Shown here one piece after another: positions 8,275 to 18,052 of a DNA stretch of 64,000 nt. Origin of the DNA: Opacimonas sp040514355 (GTDB lineage Bacteria; Pseudomonadota; Gammaproteobacteria; Enterobacterales; Alteromonadaceae); assembly GCA_040514355.1 (NCBI GenBank), contig JBEVCF010000042.1, forward strand, positions 32,108 through 96,107, read 5' to 3'. Below the pieces are notes generated by a model that searched no databases, was not told the origin of the DNA, and was given only the letters and a program-made list of their open reading frames with translations. Position 1 is the stretch's first letter, and each line of letters starts with the position of its first letter. The position numbers were made by a program, and so were the translations under genes.

Positions 8275-8303
8275 CTCAATGTTTATATTTTAAGGAAACA
8301 GCT

Positions 8304-10754
8304 ATGTCAGCGCTTCGTCGGCTAATGATTTTTTTACTGTACTGGCCATTGCGTTTATTTATACGTCCTCACACGATCCCGAGTACATTAAGTGAGGAAC
8401 TTCATATCGACCCTACCAAGCCGACTTTATACATTTTGCATACTGACTCTCTGTCGGACCATGTGGCATTATCGATTTCTGCAAAAAAACTAGGCCTAGC
8501 CAGTCCTTTTCAATCGTTACAACTCACAGCGAGTGAACACATCCACTCCTGTCTGTCTTTACATGCGCCCAAACCATTATTTGGTAAGCACAAAACGTCC
8601 AAACAACGCATGGAACAACAAATCGTCAAATTGTTTCACACCCATCGTTCGGCGCCTGAGCTCGACCTACAAATTGTACCGGTTTATATCACCTGGGGCA
8701 GGGCACCAGACAAAAGTAAACCCGGGTTTAGTGATGTGATTGTAGATGTAGCTTCGCCAAGCTGGTTGCGCAAGTTATTCATTATTCTTTTTTTGGGACG
8801 AGATAGTTTTGTTTCATTTTCTCGTTCGGTGTCCTCGCAACACATGGCAGAACAACACGGCAGTGATGCGCAGATAGCGCGCAAATTAATCCGTGTGATA
8901 GGGACTCACTTCCAGCGTAAACGCCAAGGTTTAACTGGACCCACTTTATTAGAGCGTCAAACGTTACACAGTGCAGTCATTGGTTCTGATTCTGTCAAAC
9001 GAGCCATCGAAGAATTGGTTGACACAAAAGGCAAGTCAAAAACTGAGGCAAAACGCGAAGCGCATGACTATCTCAATGAAATTGCCGCTGATTATCGCGA
9101 AGGTTTAGTCCGAGCAGCAGATCGGATCCTCACCCCCATTTGGAATAAAATTTACAATGGGATCTCCGTCGGTAATGCCGCTAAAGTAAGAGAATTGTCT
9201 CAAAACGGTCACGAGATTGTATACGTGCCCTGCCATCGTTCGCATATGGACTATCTGTTATTAACGTATGTCATCTATAAAGAAGGACTGGTTACCCCGC
9301 ACATTGCTGCCGGTATCAACCTAAATTTTTGGCCTGCTGGTCCGATTTTCCGTAAAGCGGGGGCATTCTTTTTACGCCGCAGTTTTGCAGGTAACAAGCT
9401 CTACACGGCGGTGTTTCGTGAGTACTTAGAATTACTTTTCAATAAAGGCTACTCCGTCAAATATTACCCAGAAGGTGGTCGCTCGAGAACGGGGCGTTTG
9501 CTACCGCCCAAAACAGGTATGCTAGCGATGACCGTGCAAGCCATGACCAAAGGTATTAATCGTCCTGTCAGTATTGTGCCGGTCTATATCGGATATGAAA
9601 ACGTTATGGAAGTTGGTTCGTACGTCAAAGAACTCAAGGGCAAATCCAAGAGCAAAGAGTCTCCGCTACAAGTACTTGGAGCGCTAAAAAAATTACGTAA
9701 CTACGGACATGGCTATCTCAACTTTGGCGAGCCTATTCAACTCAATAAATTTTTAGACCAGCATGCCCCTTCATGGAGCAAAGATAAGAATGCTGATCCA
9801 GATCGTAAACCCTTATGGCTCTCATCGGCGGTCAATCGTTTAGCCGATGATATCATGTTGGAAATTAATAAGTCTGGCGCACTCAACGGCATGGCACTGA
9901 CGTCTTTATGCTTGTTATCCTCTAAGATGTATACCATGGGCGAAAAAGACCTCAGCCAGGTATTGGATGATTACCTAAACTTTTTCCGTGCCTTGCCCTT
10001 CTCTGATACTGCCACAGTTCCAGATATCAACGGTGCGACGATGGTCCAGCAGACGTTGGCGTTGAAGCGACTCAACATTACCAAAGACAATTTTGGTACC
10101 TTAATTTCTCCACAAGACGGCAAGGCTGTTGTATTGACTTACTATCGCAACAACATCATTCATCAGTTTGCCTTGCCCGGTTTGATCATGTCTTTGGTGT
10201 TCGCATTAAACGGGTCAGATAAGAAAACCCTCAAACAACACGTCAATGTGATTTATCCGTTACTGCAGAAAGAGCTTTTTCTCCATCACAATGAAGAAGC
10301 AGTGGATGTGCTAGTTGACGCAATCATTGAGCAATTCAAAATCCAAGGTTTGCTTATCTATGCTGGGAAAAAATGGTTACCACCAGCGACTGGCTCTGTG
10401 CAATACAATTCTGCTTGGATCCTGTCACGGGTGTTACAAGAGACATTCCAGCGCTATGCAGTCGTATTACAACAGCTCGGACGTTCCTCGACGATGAGTC
10501 GGGGTGATCTAGAACGGGGGTCACGAAAAGTAGCTGAACGATTATCCAGTATGTTTGGTGTCAGTTCACCCGAATTTTCTGATAAAAATGTTTTTGCCAC
10601 CTTGATTAATGGCTTGCGCGAAAATGGCTTAGTCACATCCAATGAATCAGGTTCACTAGCACTCAACGCAGCATCTGCCGAGTTGAGTGAAATTGTGAAT
10701 ATTCTGGTGTGGCCAGAGATAGTACAGCACTTAGAAAATTTAGAGATTACCTAA
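8304..10754 (+). CDS. plsB: Glycerol-3-phosphate 1-O-acyltransferase
   Basis: Inner-membrane enzyme making lysophosphatidic acid from glycerol-3-phosphate and acyl-ACP/acyl-CoA, the first step of phospholipid synthesis. The 816-residue length is close to the 807 of E. coli PlsB. Acyltransferase blocks are seen in order: block I 'CHRSHMDYLL' (HX4D, His311-Asp316), block II around 'FRKAGAFFLRRSF', block III 'YYPEGGRSRTGRLLPPK', and block IV 'IVPVYIGYE'. The ATG at 8304 follows AAGGAAA. It is transcribed divergently from lexA. Its last 15 bases overlap the end of convergent ilvA, and no intervening terminator exists. Confidence 0.97.
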   Translation: MSALRRLMIFLLYWPLRLFIRPHTIPSTLSEELHIDPTKPTLYILHTDSLSDHVALSISAKKLGLASPFQSLQLTASEHIHSCLSLHAPKPLFGKHKTSKQRMEQQIVKLFHTHRSAPELDLQIVPVYITWGRAPDKSKPGFSDVIVDVASPSWLRKLFIILFLGRDSFVSFSRSVSSQHMAEQHGSDAQIARKLIRVIGTHFQRKRQGLTGPTLLERQTLHSAVIGSDSVKRAIEELVDTKGKSKTEAKREAHDYLNEIAADYREGLVRAADRILTPIWNKIYNGISVGNAAKVRELSQNGHEIVYVPCHRSHMDYLLLTYVIYKEGLVTPHIAAGINLNFWPAGPIFRKAGAFFLRRSFAGNKLYTAVFREYLELLFNKGYSVKYYPEGGRSRTGRLLPPKTGMLAMTVQAMTKGINRPVSIVPVYIGYENVMEVGSYVKELKGKSKSKESPLQVLGALKKLRNYGHGYLNFGEPIQLNKFLDQHAPSWSKDKNADPDRKPLWLSSAVNRLADDIMLEINKSGALNGMALTSLCLLSSKMYTMGEKDLSQVLDDYLNFFRALPFSDTATVPDINGATMVQQTLALKRLNITKDNFGTLISPQDGKAVVLTYYRNNIIHQFALPGLIMSLVFALNGSDKKTLKQHVNVIYPLLQKELFLHHNEEAVDVLVDAIIEQFKIQGLLIYAGKKWLPPATGSVQYNSAWILSRVLQETFQRYAVVLQQLGRSSTMSRGDLERGSRKVAERLSSMFGVSSPEFSDKNVFATLINGLRENGLVTSNESGSLALNAASAELSEIVNILVWPEIVQHLENLEIT

Positions 10755-12290
10755 GAAAAACTGATAAGCAGGATTGTGGGTATGCTCTTCATAGATAAAC
10801 CCGAGCTGCCCCAGATGCGCTTTGAATGCATCATCCTGTTCTTCAGGCAAATCGAATCCGACTAACACCAATCCTTCTGCAGCACCATGATTGCGGTAGT
10901 GAAACAAAGTAATGTTCCATTTTGCACCCAGAGTATTCAAAAAATGCATCAGTGCACCGGGATACTCCGGGAACTCAAAGCCAAAGACGCGCTCTGCAAT
11001 TTTAACGGGGGGTTTGCCACCCACCATGTGCCTGACATGCAGTTTCGCTAATTCATTTTGCGATAAATCGCACCATTCATAACCCGCTTGTTCTAACCTG
11101 GCTGTGAGCTGAGCATACTCTTCTAACCCGCGTTTGAGCTTGACGCCGACGAAGACATACGCTTCATCTTTGCTGGAAAAACGGTAGTTGAATTCAGTAA
11201 TGTTAATCCCACCTAACAGTTCACAAAAGGTTTTGAAAGAACCGGTTTTTTCGGGGATTTTGACCGCAAACACCGCTTCTTTACCTTCACCTAATTCGCA
11301 GCGTTCTGACACATAACGCAAGGTGTGAAAATTGATATTAGCACCACACAATATCCCACCTAAATGCTGGCCTGATAAATTGTGTGCTTGGCTGTATTTG
11401 CGGATCGCGGCGACCGATAACGCACCAGCTGGTTCAGCAATAACACGGGTATCATCAAAGATATCTTTAATCGCAGCACAAATTTCGTCATTACTGACCG
11501 TGATCACCTCGTCTACATATTGCTGGCACAGGCGGAAGGTCTCCTGACCCATAATTTTCACCGCGACGCCATCTGCGAAGATCCCTACTGATGGTAGTGG
11601 GACTGGTTTGCCAGCCTCAAGTGCCGCTTGCAAGCAAGCTGATTCTGCGGACTCTACCGCAACAATTTTGACCTCTGGGCGCAACTGCTTAACATACACT
11701 GCAATACCCGCAGCTAGACCGCCGCCACCGACCGCAACAAATAACGTATCCAGCTCAGGATGTTGTTCGAGCATTTCTCTGGCGATCGTGCCTTGGCCCG
11801 CAATGACATCTGGATCGTCAAATGGCGGGATCATGGTCAAACCCTGCTCCACACTTAATTCTTTGGCTTTATCTGAGGCTTGATCAAAACTTGTCCCGTA
11901 CTGCACAATGTTGACCCATTCACCACCAAAACGTCTTACCGCATCTACTTTGATGTCCGGGGTAGTTTCTGGCATAACAATGGTCGCACGGATTTTTTTT
12001 CTAGCGGCAGCGTAGGCCATGCCCTGAGCATGATTGCCTGCAGACGCCGCGATCACTCCCGCTTTAAGCTGCTCATCCGAGAGTTGACTCATGCGGTTAT
12101 AGGCACCGCGTAACTTAAAGGATTTAACAGGTTGCTGATCTTCTCGTTTGAGTACAACCGTGTTGCCTAACTCTGCAGACAAACGGTTCATTACCACACA
12201 CTCAGAATTGACCGCCGCTTCATAAACGGGTGCAAGTAAGATTTTTTTTAAGTAATCGTTCGCTGATGGAACGTTAGATTGAGTACTCAC
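10740..12290 (-). CDS. ilvA: Threonine ammonia-lyase (threonine dehydratase), biosynthetic
   Basis: PLP enzyme converting threonine to 2-oxobutanoate, the committed step to isoleucine. The catalytic domain has the PLP lysine in 'SFKLRGAYN' (about Lys59), and the glycine-rich phosphate loop reads 'AVGGGGLAAG'. Two C-terminal ACT-like regulatory domains follow ('EKTGSFKTFCELLG' and 'EYPGALMHFLNTLG'), as expected for the isoleucine-inhibited form. I place the start at GTG 12290 (516 residues), with AGAGG seven bases upstream, matching the 514 residues of E. coli. A longer frame beginning at TTG 12335 would run through a hairpin and has no ribosome-binding site. It is the last gene of the ilvE-ilvD-ilvA operon; its 3' end overlaps convergent plsB. 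Confidence 0.96.
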   Translation of the reverse strand: MSTQSNVPSANDYLKKILLAPVYEAAVNSECVVMNRLSAELGNTVVLKREDQQPVKSFKLRGAYNRMSQLSDEQLKAGVIAASAGNHAQGMAYAAARKKIRATIVMPETTPDIKVDAVRRFGGEWVNIVQYGTSFDQASDKAKELSVEQGLTMIPPFDDPDVIAGQGTIAREMLEQHPELDTLFVAVGGGGLAAGIAVYVKQLRPEVKIVAVESAESACLQAALEAGKPVPLPSVGIFADGVAVKIMGQETFRLCQQYVDEVITVSNDEICAAIKDIFDDTRVIAEPAGALSVAAIRKYSQAHNLSGQHLGGILCGANINFHTLRYVSERCELGEGKEAVFAVKIPEKTGSFKTFCELLGGINITEFNYRFSSKDEAYVFVGVKLKRGLEEYAQLTARLEQAGYEWCDLSQNELAKLHVRHMVGGKPPVKIAERVFGFEFPEYPGALMHFLNTLGAKWNITLFHYRNHGAAEGLVLVGFDLPEEQDDAFKAHLGQLGFIYEEHTHNPAYQFFLGNL

Positions 12291-12312
12291 AAGCAGCCTC
12301 TTAGATATATGC

Positions 12313-12329
12313 GGCGCCTCATCGGCGCC
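12313..12329. repeat. Short GC hairpin in the ilvD-ilvA gap
   Basis: GGCGCC (12313-12318) and GGCGCC (12324-12329) flank a five-base loop. It lies in the 57-base gap between ilvD and the GTG start of ilvA with no T-run, so it may affect mRNA processing or stability rather than terminate. Confidence 0.5.
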
Positions 12330-12347
12330 AACCAAAAGAAAAAGCGA

Positions 12348-14195
12348 TTAGATATCTTCTAATTTCGCCGGATCGCGGACCGCACCCTTGTCGGCACTAG
12401 TCGCTAACATCGCAAAATTGCGCAATGCCAGTGATACTTTGCGATCGCGATTTAGCGGTTTGTATGGACGCTCACGCGCCTCCATGGCTTCACGTCGCGC
12501 TTGCATATCTGCATCACTGATGACCAGGTTAATACTGCGCTGAGGAATATCAATCGCGATTTCATCGCCATCTTCTACCAATGCGATACCACCACCACTT
12601 GCTGCTTCTGGCGAACAGTGACCAATAGATAAACCCGATGTACCACCCGAGAAGCGGCCGTCCGTGATCAGTGCACATGCTTTGCCCAAGCCTTTGGATT
12701 TTAGGTATGAGGTTGGATAAAGCATCTCTTGCATACCAGGTCCACCTTTAGGTCCCTCATAACGAATGACCACAACATCCCCTTCGACAATTTGATCATT
12801 CAAAATCGCAGCGACGGCTTCGTCTTGCGATTCAAACACGCGCGCCTTGCCGTTAAATACATGGATGGACTCATCCACACCCGCGGTTTTTACAATACAA
12901 CCGTCTTCAGCTAAATTTCCAAACAACACCGCTAGACCCCCTTCTTGGCTAAACGCATGCTCGATGCTACGAATACAGCCATTTTCACGGTCTTTATCGG
13001 CAGTATCCCAACGACAATCTTGGCTAAATGCTTGAGTCGTACGAATACCAGCCGGTCCTGCTCGGTAGAATTTCTCTGCGTCTGGGTTGTCTTGCGTGAT
13101 GTCCATACTGGCAATTACATCACCAATTGTGCCACCGAGGACGTGATTAGCATCCGCGTGCAACAGACCTGCTTTGTTCAATTCATTTAAAATACCTAAT
13201 ACACCACCGGCGCGATGTACATCTTCCATGTGATACTGCGGTGTAGCAGGCGCTACTTTACATAAATGTGGGACTTTGCGGGACAAACGGTCAATGTCCG
13301 CCATAGTGAAGGGTACTTCACCTTCAATCGCAGCAGCTAGTAAGTGCAAAATCGTATTGGTTGACCCACCCATAGCAATATCCAAACTCATCGCATTTTC
13401 AAACGCTGTAAAGTTGGCAATATTGCGCGGTAATGCACGTTCGTCATCATCGCCATAGTAGCGTTGACAGAGCTTTACGATCTCTTGACCAGCACGAATG
13501 AACAACTGTTCACGGTCAGCATGGGTCGCTAGCATTGATCCGTTACCAGGCAGTGATAAACCCAATGCCTCAGTCAAACAGTTCATGGAGTTAGCGGTAA
13601 ACATCCCCGAACACGAACCACATGTTGGACAAGCTGAACGCTCGATTTCTTCCGAATCGGCATCAGACACTTTATCGTCTGCAGCAGCAACCATCGCATC
13701 AACTAAATCTAATTTGATGAGTTTGTCAGACAACTTAGTTTTGCCCGCTTCCATCGGTCCACCCGAGACAAAAATAACAGGGATATTAAGACGCATAGCC
13801 GCCATTAGCATTCCTGGCGTAATCTTGTCACAATTGGAGATGCACACAATGGCATCGGCACAGTGCGCATTCACCATGTATTCGACTGAATCTGCGATGA
13901 TTTCACGTGAAGGCAAGCTATACAGCATCCCCGCGTGTCCCATCGCAATGCCATCATCTACTGCAATGGTATTAAACTCTTTTGCCACGCCACCGGCCGC
14001 TTCGATCGAGCGAGCAACTAATTGGCCCATGTCTTTTAGATGCACATGTCCTGGTACAAATTGGGTAAATGAGTTGGCGACCGCAATAATGGGTTTACCA
14101 AAATCGCTGTCTTTCATACCTGTGGCACGCCATAACGCACGTGCGCCTGCCATATTGCGACCTTGTGTGGTCGTTGCTGAACGAAGTTTTGGCAC
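12348..14195 (-). CDS. ilvD: Dihydroxy-acid dehydratase
   Basis: Fe-S enzyme dehydrating 2,3-dihydroxy-isovalerate and -3-methylvalerate to the 2-oxo acids preceding valine and isoleucine. Cluster-ligand cysteines are visible in 'CISNCDKITPGM' and 'CPTCGSCSGMFTANSMNC'; the start has the classic 'RSATTTQGRNMAGARALWR'. The GTG at 14195 is preferred over the ATG seven codons upstream: AGAGAGG sits five bases before it, and the resulting 615 residues match the 616 of E. coli, which begins at the equivalent residue. It lies between ilvE and ilvA in the same direction. Confidence 0.97.
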   Translation of the reverse strand: MPKLRSATTTQGRNMAGARALWRATGMKDSDFGKPIIAVANSFTQFVPGHVHLKDMGQLVARSIEAAGGVAKEFNTIAVDDGIAMGHAGMLYSLPSREIIADSVEYMVNAHCADAIVCISNCDKITPGMLMAAMRLNIPVIFVSGGPMEAGKTKLSDKLIKLDLVDAMVAAADDKVSDADSEEIERSACPTCGSCSGMFTANSMNCLTEALGLSLPGNGSMLATHADREQLFIRAGQEIVKLCQRYYGDDDERALPRNIANFTAFENAMSLDIAMGGSTNTILHLLAAAIEGEVPFTMADIDRLSRKVPHLCKVAPATPQYHMEDVHRAGGVLGILNELNKAGLLHADANHVLGGTIGDVIASMDITQDNPDAEKFYRAGPAGIRTTQAFSQDCRWDTADKDRENGCIRSIEHAFSQEGGLAVLFGNLAEDGCIVKTAGVDESIHVFNGKARVFESQDEAVAAILNDQIVEGDVVVIRYEGPKGGPGMQEMLYPTSYLKSKGLGKACALITDGRFSGGTSGLSIGHCSPEAASGGGIALVEDGDEIAIDIPQRSINLVISDADMQARREAMEARERPYKPLNRDRKVSLALRNFAMLATSADKGAVRDPAKLEDI

Positions 14196-14255
14196 TGTAT
14201 CCTCTCTTTGTTTCACTGTGAGCCAGTTGGCCCTGCATGTGCTCTAATACAAATA

Positions 14256-15188
14256 CTATTTATAAACTGGTGTTAACCAGTTCCATTTATCTGGGGTGGA
14301 ACCATTAAATAAGCCAAAGAACATGTCTTGGACTTCTTTGGTAATAGGACCACGACCACCGTTACCTACAGCTATACCATCGACACTGCGCACTGGTGTG
14401 ACTTCAGCAGCCGTTCCGCACATGAAAATTTCATCGGCAAGGTACATTGATTCACGTGGGATGTTTTCTTCGCGGATCTCATATCCCAATTCTTTTAATA
14501 AGGTCATGCACGTATCGCGCGTAATGCCTGGTAAAATCGCCGCTGTCTTAGGCGTTGTCATCACCACTTTATCACGGATGACAAAAATGTTTTCACCCGC
14601 GCCTTCAGAGACATAACCATTTACGTCTAAGGCGATGCCTTCACCGTAACCATGACGACGCGCTTCCATTGAAATCAGTTGTGATGAAAGATAGTTACCA
14701 CCGGCTTTTGCACCTGTTGGTAGTGTATTGGCAGCTAAACGACTCCAAGAAGAAATACCTGCATCCACACCATTTTGTAATGCCTCTTCGCCTAAGTAAG
14801 CGCCCCATTCAAACGCCGCGATGCTCAACTCAGTTTCTTGGCCGAAGGGTACTTGGATGCCCATACCTAAATCACCGTAGAATGCGATAGGACGAATATA
14901 CGCTGATTGCAAATCATTAGCACGGATGATATCCATGGTCGCTTCATTGACTTGCTCTAGTGTGTAAGGGATAGTCATCCGATAAATTTTGGCAGAATCG
15001 AACAAACGACGGTTGTGGTCATTGAGACGGAATACACAGGTCCCTTGATCCGGCGTATTGTAGGCTCTGATACCCTCAAATACAGATGAGCCGTAATGAA
15101 TGGCATGAGTCATGACATGTACCGTGGCATTTTGCCAAGGCATGATCTCGCCGTTAAACCAAATTTTTTCTGCTGGGGTCTTAGCCAT
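14256..15188 (-). CDS. ilvE: Branched-chain amino acid aminotransferase
   Basis: PLP class IV aminotransferase carrying out the final transamination for Val, Ile and Leu. The 310 residues compare with 309 in E. coli. The PLP lysine is Lys161 in 'TGAKAGGNYLSSQ'. Other family features are 'HYGSSVFEGIRAY' near residue 31, and 'GYVSEGAGENIFVI' and 'FMCGTAAEVTPV' towards the C terminus. It is the first gene of the ilvE-ilvD-ilvA operon; ilvG and ilvM, which precede ilvE in enterics, are absent here. Confidence 0.97.
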   Translation of the reverse strand: MAKTPAEKIWFNGEIMPWQNATVHVMTHAIHYGSSVFEGIRAYNTPDQGTCVFRLNDHNRRLFDSAKIYRMTIPYTLEQVNEATMDIIRANDLQSAYIRPIAFYGDLGMGIQVPFGQETELSIAAFEWGAYLGEEALQNGVDAGISSWSRLAANTLPTGAKAGGNYLSSQLISMEARRHGYGEGIALDVNGYVSEGAGENIFVIRDKVVMTTPKTAAILPGITRDTCMTLLKELGYEIREENIPRESMYLADEIFMCGTAAEVTPVRSVDGIAVGNGGRGPITKEVQDMFFGLFNGSTPDKWNWLTPVYK

Positions 15189-15391
15189 TTCAAATCCTTA
15201 ACGTGTAGGGTTAGTGCTCGCAGGTCACTACATAAATACTTTTAACGTATTGAATAATACACCGAAAATTTAGCTTTCGATAGCACGCAAAAAAGTTTCC
15301 ACAGCTTTATCAGTTGCGAAACAAGTGATTTGGAATGTTGTGTAAACAAACCTAATAGTTTGTTTGAATGGGTCACTGATGTAAGGAGCGT

Positions 15392-15471
15392 GTGTTAAAA
15401 CACAATACGTTGGAAGTTTTAACACCTGCTCTTACAGTTACATATTAGCTTAGGCGCGAAACAAAAAGCAA
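15392..15471 (-). promoter_or_regulatory. ilvE operon promoter and leader hairpin
   Basis: The 419-base gap 15189-15607 separates divergent ilvE and yifB. On the minus strand, TTGCTT (15466-15471), an 18-base spacer and TAATAT (15442-15447) form a good promoter. Just downstream is a perfect 10-bp inverted repeat, GTGTTAAAAC (15392-15401) / GTTTTAACAC (15416-15425), in the expected untranslated leader. No leader peptide rich in Ile/Val/Leu codons is visible, so enteric-style attenuation is not supported; the palindrome could be an operator or RNA hairpin. Confidence 0.55.
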
Positions 15472-15607
15472 CAGATTGTTTACTCCCAGTGGATTAAATG
15501 CCTCGCTTTAGATCGCAACCAATACAAACCAAAGTAGGGTTTTGGATAAAACTGACCTTGATTATCTCGTGCATTCTCTACACTTTTCATAACGTGGAGA
15601 AAACTAT

Positions 15608-17125
15608 ATGTCACTTGCCATTATCTATTCGCGCGCTTGCATCGGTATGCATGCCCCATTAATTACCATTGAGGTTCATATCAGTAACGGTTTACCCTGT
15701 TTTCAACTGGTCGGTTTGCCACAACGCAGTGTGTCAGAAGCCAAAGAACGGGTGCGTTCAGCTATGATTAACGCCGGTTTTGAATTTCCAGCTAAGCGGA
15801 TCACGGTGAATTTATCTCCTGCCGATATTCCCAAAACGGGGGCGAGATTTGATTTACCCATCGCATTGGGGTTATTGGTGGCAAGTGGTCAAATAGCACA
15901 AGAAGCCATATTGCCGTTTGAGTGCGTAGGTGAATTAGCACTTTCAGGAGAATTGCGAGCAGTGGCCGGTGTCATGAGTGCAGCCGTTGCTGCGGGTGAT
16001 GCGAACAAAACGTTATTAACCGCCCGCGCTAATCAAGCAGAACTAGCTTTGTTAGCACCGGTAAATGCCAGAGTAGGTCAGTCTCTACTTGAGATCGTTC
16101 AACATGTTACACGCGCCCTTATCCTGCCACGGATTCAAGCTCCCAAAATAAAGGCCCTACCGCAATCTGATACATTGGATATGGCCGATGTGATGGGTCA
16201 AGACATGGCGATTCGCGCCCTCACCATCGCTGCCGCAGGCGGGCACAATGTGCTGTTGTTTGGCCCGCCCGGCACGGGTAAAACAATGTTGGCTAAACGC
16301 TTCAATGGATTATTACCTAGCTTAAATAAAACCGCTACGATCGAACACGCGATGGTGCTCTCCGTGGCTGGCAAAGATATTGCTGAAGATTGGGGGCAGC
16401 GCCCTTTTCGTCAGCCGCACCACGGTGCGAGTAGCGCAGCGATGATCGGTGGCGGACGCAATGCGATGCCAGGAGAAGTATCGCTGGCGCATTGTGGCAC
16501 ATTGTTTTTGGACGAATTACCGGAGTTTAATCGCACTTGTTTAGACGCATTGCGTGAACCTTTAGAAAGTGGCGACGTGCATCTTGCACGCGCTGATTAC
16601 AGCGTCACATACCCCGCACGGTTTCAGCTTATCGCAGCGATGAACCCCTCACCAACCGGTTCAATTGAAAACAATCGCAGTACATTTGACCAAACCATGC
16701 GTTATTTGCATAAAGTATCGGGGCCACTTTTAGAGCGCATCGATATTCAAGTCGAAGTGAAAAAATGTACATTGACTGGCTCTGCTGCAGACAACCCTGC
16801 GCATACCACCGAATATTTGCGTCAGTTAGTTCAACACGCGCAAAACCGGCAATTAGAACGTCAAGGTTGTCTCAATGATCGGTTGTCAGCTCGCGGCATG
16901 CGTGCACACGCGACATTATCACCTAATGAGCAAGCGTTTATCGCCAAAGCGGTCGAAACGCTCGGTCTATCCTTACGCGTGAGTCAACGCCTGATTAAAA
17001 TAGCGCGCACTATCGCAGATTTAGACCCAACGCATCCCTCAATGATCACTCAAGGACATCTTGCAGAGGCTCTCCAATACCGGGCATTCGATAGGTTTTT
17101 AGTACACTACGCCCACAATGGATAA
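15608..17125 (+). CDS. yifB: YifB family Mg chelatase-like AAA ATPase (ComM-like)
   Basis: AAA+ ATPase of the YifB/ComM family; ComM is a hexameric branch-migration helicase that aids integration of DNA during natural transformation. The N-terminal domain carries the 'GLPCFQLVGLPQRSVSEAKERVR' signature. The central Mg-chelatase AAA domain has Walker A 'GPPGTGKTMLAKR' (about residues 219-231) and Walker B 'LFLDELPEF', and 'ERIDIQVEV' follows. The 505-residue length matches the family. The neighbourhood yifB / ilv operon / ilvY-ilvC is the same as in enterics, which supports the name. Confidence 0.95.
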   Translation: MSLAIIYSRACIGMHAPLITIEVHISNGLPCFQLVGLPQRSVSEAKERVRSAMINAGFEFPAKRITVNLSPADIPKTGARFDLPIALGLLVASGQIAQEAILPFECVGELALSGELRAVAGVMSAAVAAGDANKTLLTARANQAELALLAPVNARVGQSLLEIVQHVTRALILPRIQAPKIKALPQSDTLDMADVMGQDMAIRALTIAAAGGHNVLLFGPPGTGKTMLAKRFNGLLPSLNKTATIEHAMVLSVAGKDIAEDWGQRPFRQPHHGASSAAMIGGGRNAMPGEVSLAHCGTLFLDELPEFNRTCLDALREPLESGDVHLARADYSVTYPARFQLIAAMNPSPTGSIENNRSTFDQTMRYLHKVSGPLLERIDIQVEVKKCTLTGSAADNPAHTTEYLRQLVQHAQNRQLERQGCLNDRLSARGMRAHATLSPNEQAFIAKAVETLGLSLRVSQRLIKIARTIADLDPTHPSMITQGHLAEALQYRAFDRFLVHYAHNG

Positions 17126-17141
17126 GGGTAGACTTGCGCGT

Positions 17142-17171
17142 ATGCCACCCAGATATGGCATGCTTTGTTTT
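17142..17171 (+). terminator. Possible yifB terminator
   Basis: Inverted repeat ATGCCA (17142-17147) / TGGCAT (17156-17161) is followed by a T-rich GCTTTGTTTTG. The stem is short, so this is tentative; it sits between convergent yifB and ilvY. Confidence 0.45.
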
Positions 17172-17172
17172 G

Positions 17173-18030
17173 CTACGCTAAAGCCAATAAAGCTTTGATT
17201 TTTGGCTCTTCTGCTCGTGCTCGGATACAGGCCAACCCCAATATATAAGGCTCGATATCAGACACTTGGATCATGCGAACTTGGTCTTTTAACGTGGAAT
17301 GGTCGACGACGATTTGCGGGACAAATCCAATCCCAACACCCAGTGCTACCATACTCACAATAGCCTCATTCCCCCCGACATGCGCATAAATCTGAGGACG
17401 GATGTTGTGTTCTGCTAACCAGTGATGCACGATCCGTTTAGAGGGGCCAGAGTCAGGTAAAATCATCTGATGGGTATGCCATTTTACATCCCGCATTTGC
17501 CTGATACGAAACGCTCTTGGTGCAATTAACACTAATGGCACCTCCCCTAATGAGACAAAACTGAGCTCTTCTGGAAAAGCAGGTGTGTAGATCGAAATCG
17601 CAACATCACTGTGTTTCTTTAGCAAGCGTTGTTCAGCCAACGCCGGATCTCCTGTCACTAACTGCATATCCACATTAGGATGCAAGCGCTTGTATTGATT
17701 TAACAAATTGGGCAGGTGAGACTGTGATGCTGTCACCGAACAATACATACTCAACGCACCGGTCAATTCATGCTGCTGCGCCTGTAATTGTACTTGGGTT
17801 TGTTGCCATGCGGCCAAAGTCTGATGAGCGAAGGCCAAGAAGACTTGCCCAGCATGGGTTAAATTGACGGCGCGGTTGTTGCGTTCAAACAACTGAATTT
17901 GCGTATCATCTTCTAAGCGTTGAATTGCCCTACTCAAGGTAGAAGGCGTGACATACATCGCCTCAGCCGTTTTACCAAAATGTAACGTCTGTGCTAAGTG
18001 CACAAATAATTCTAAACTTCGCAAATCCAT
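17173..18030 (-). CDS. ilvY: LysR-type activator of ilvC
   Basis: HTH regulator with the LysR N-terminal winged helix ('LHFGKTAEAMYVTPSTLSRAIQRLED', residues about 16-41) and a C-terminal effector-binding domain. The name rests on 'MDLRSLELFVHLAQTLHFGKTAEAM', which closely resembles E. coli IlvY, and on divergence from ilvC across a 178-base region. IlvY in enterics activates ilvC when bound by acetolactate or acetohydroxybutyrate and represses itself. The 285-residue length is slightly below the roughly 297 of E. coli. Confidence 0.92.
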   Translation of the reverse strand: MDLRSLELFVHLAQTLHFGKTAEAMYVTPSTLSRAIQRLEDDTQIQLFERNNRAVNLTHAGQVFLAFAHQTLAAWQQTQVQLQAQQHELTGALSMYCSVTASQSHLPNLLNQYKRLHPNVDMQLVTGDPALAEQRLLKKHSDVAISIYTPAFPEELSFVSLGEVPLVLIAPRAFRIRQMRDVKWHTHQMILPDSGPSKRIVHHWLAEHNIRPQIYAHVGGNEAIVSMVALGVGIGFVPQIVVDHSTLKDQVRMIQVSDIEPYILGLACIRARAEEPKIKALLALA

Positions 18031-18052
18031 AATGAGACCTCATGAAACCCTA

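Noticed and set aside
10740..12335. Longer ilvA frame starting at TTG 12335
   Set aside because: It begins in a region without a ribosome-binding site and runs through the ilvD-ilvA hairpin. GTG 12290 has AGAGG at the right distance and gives the family length.
15215..15425. A possible GTG-initiated leader ORF of about 58 codons upstream of ilvE on the minus strand
   Set aside because: It has no run of Ile, Val or Leu codons, overlaps the palindrome and lacks a convincing ribosome-binding site, so it is not an ilv attenuation peptide.
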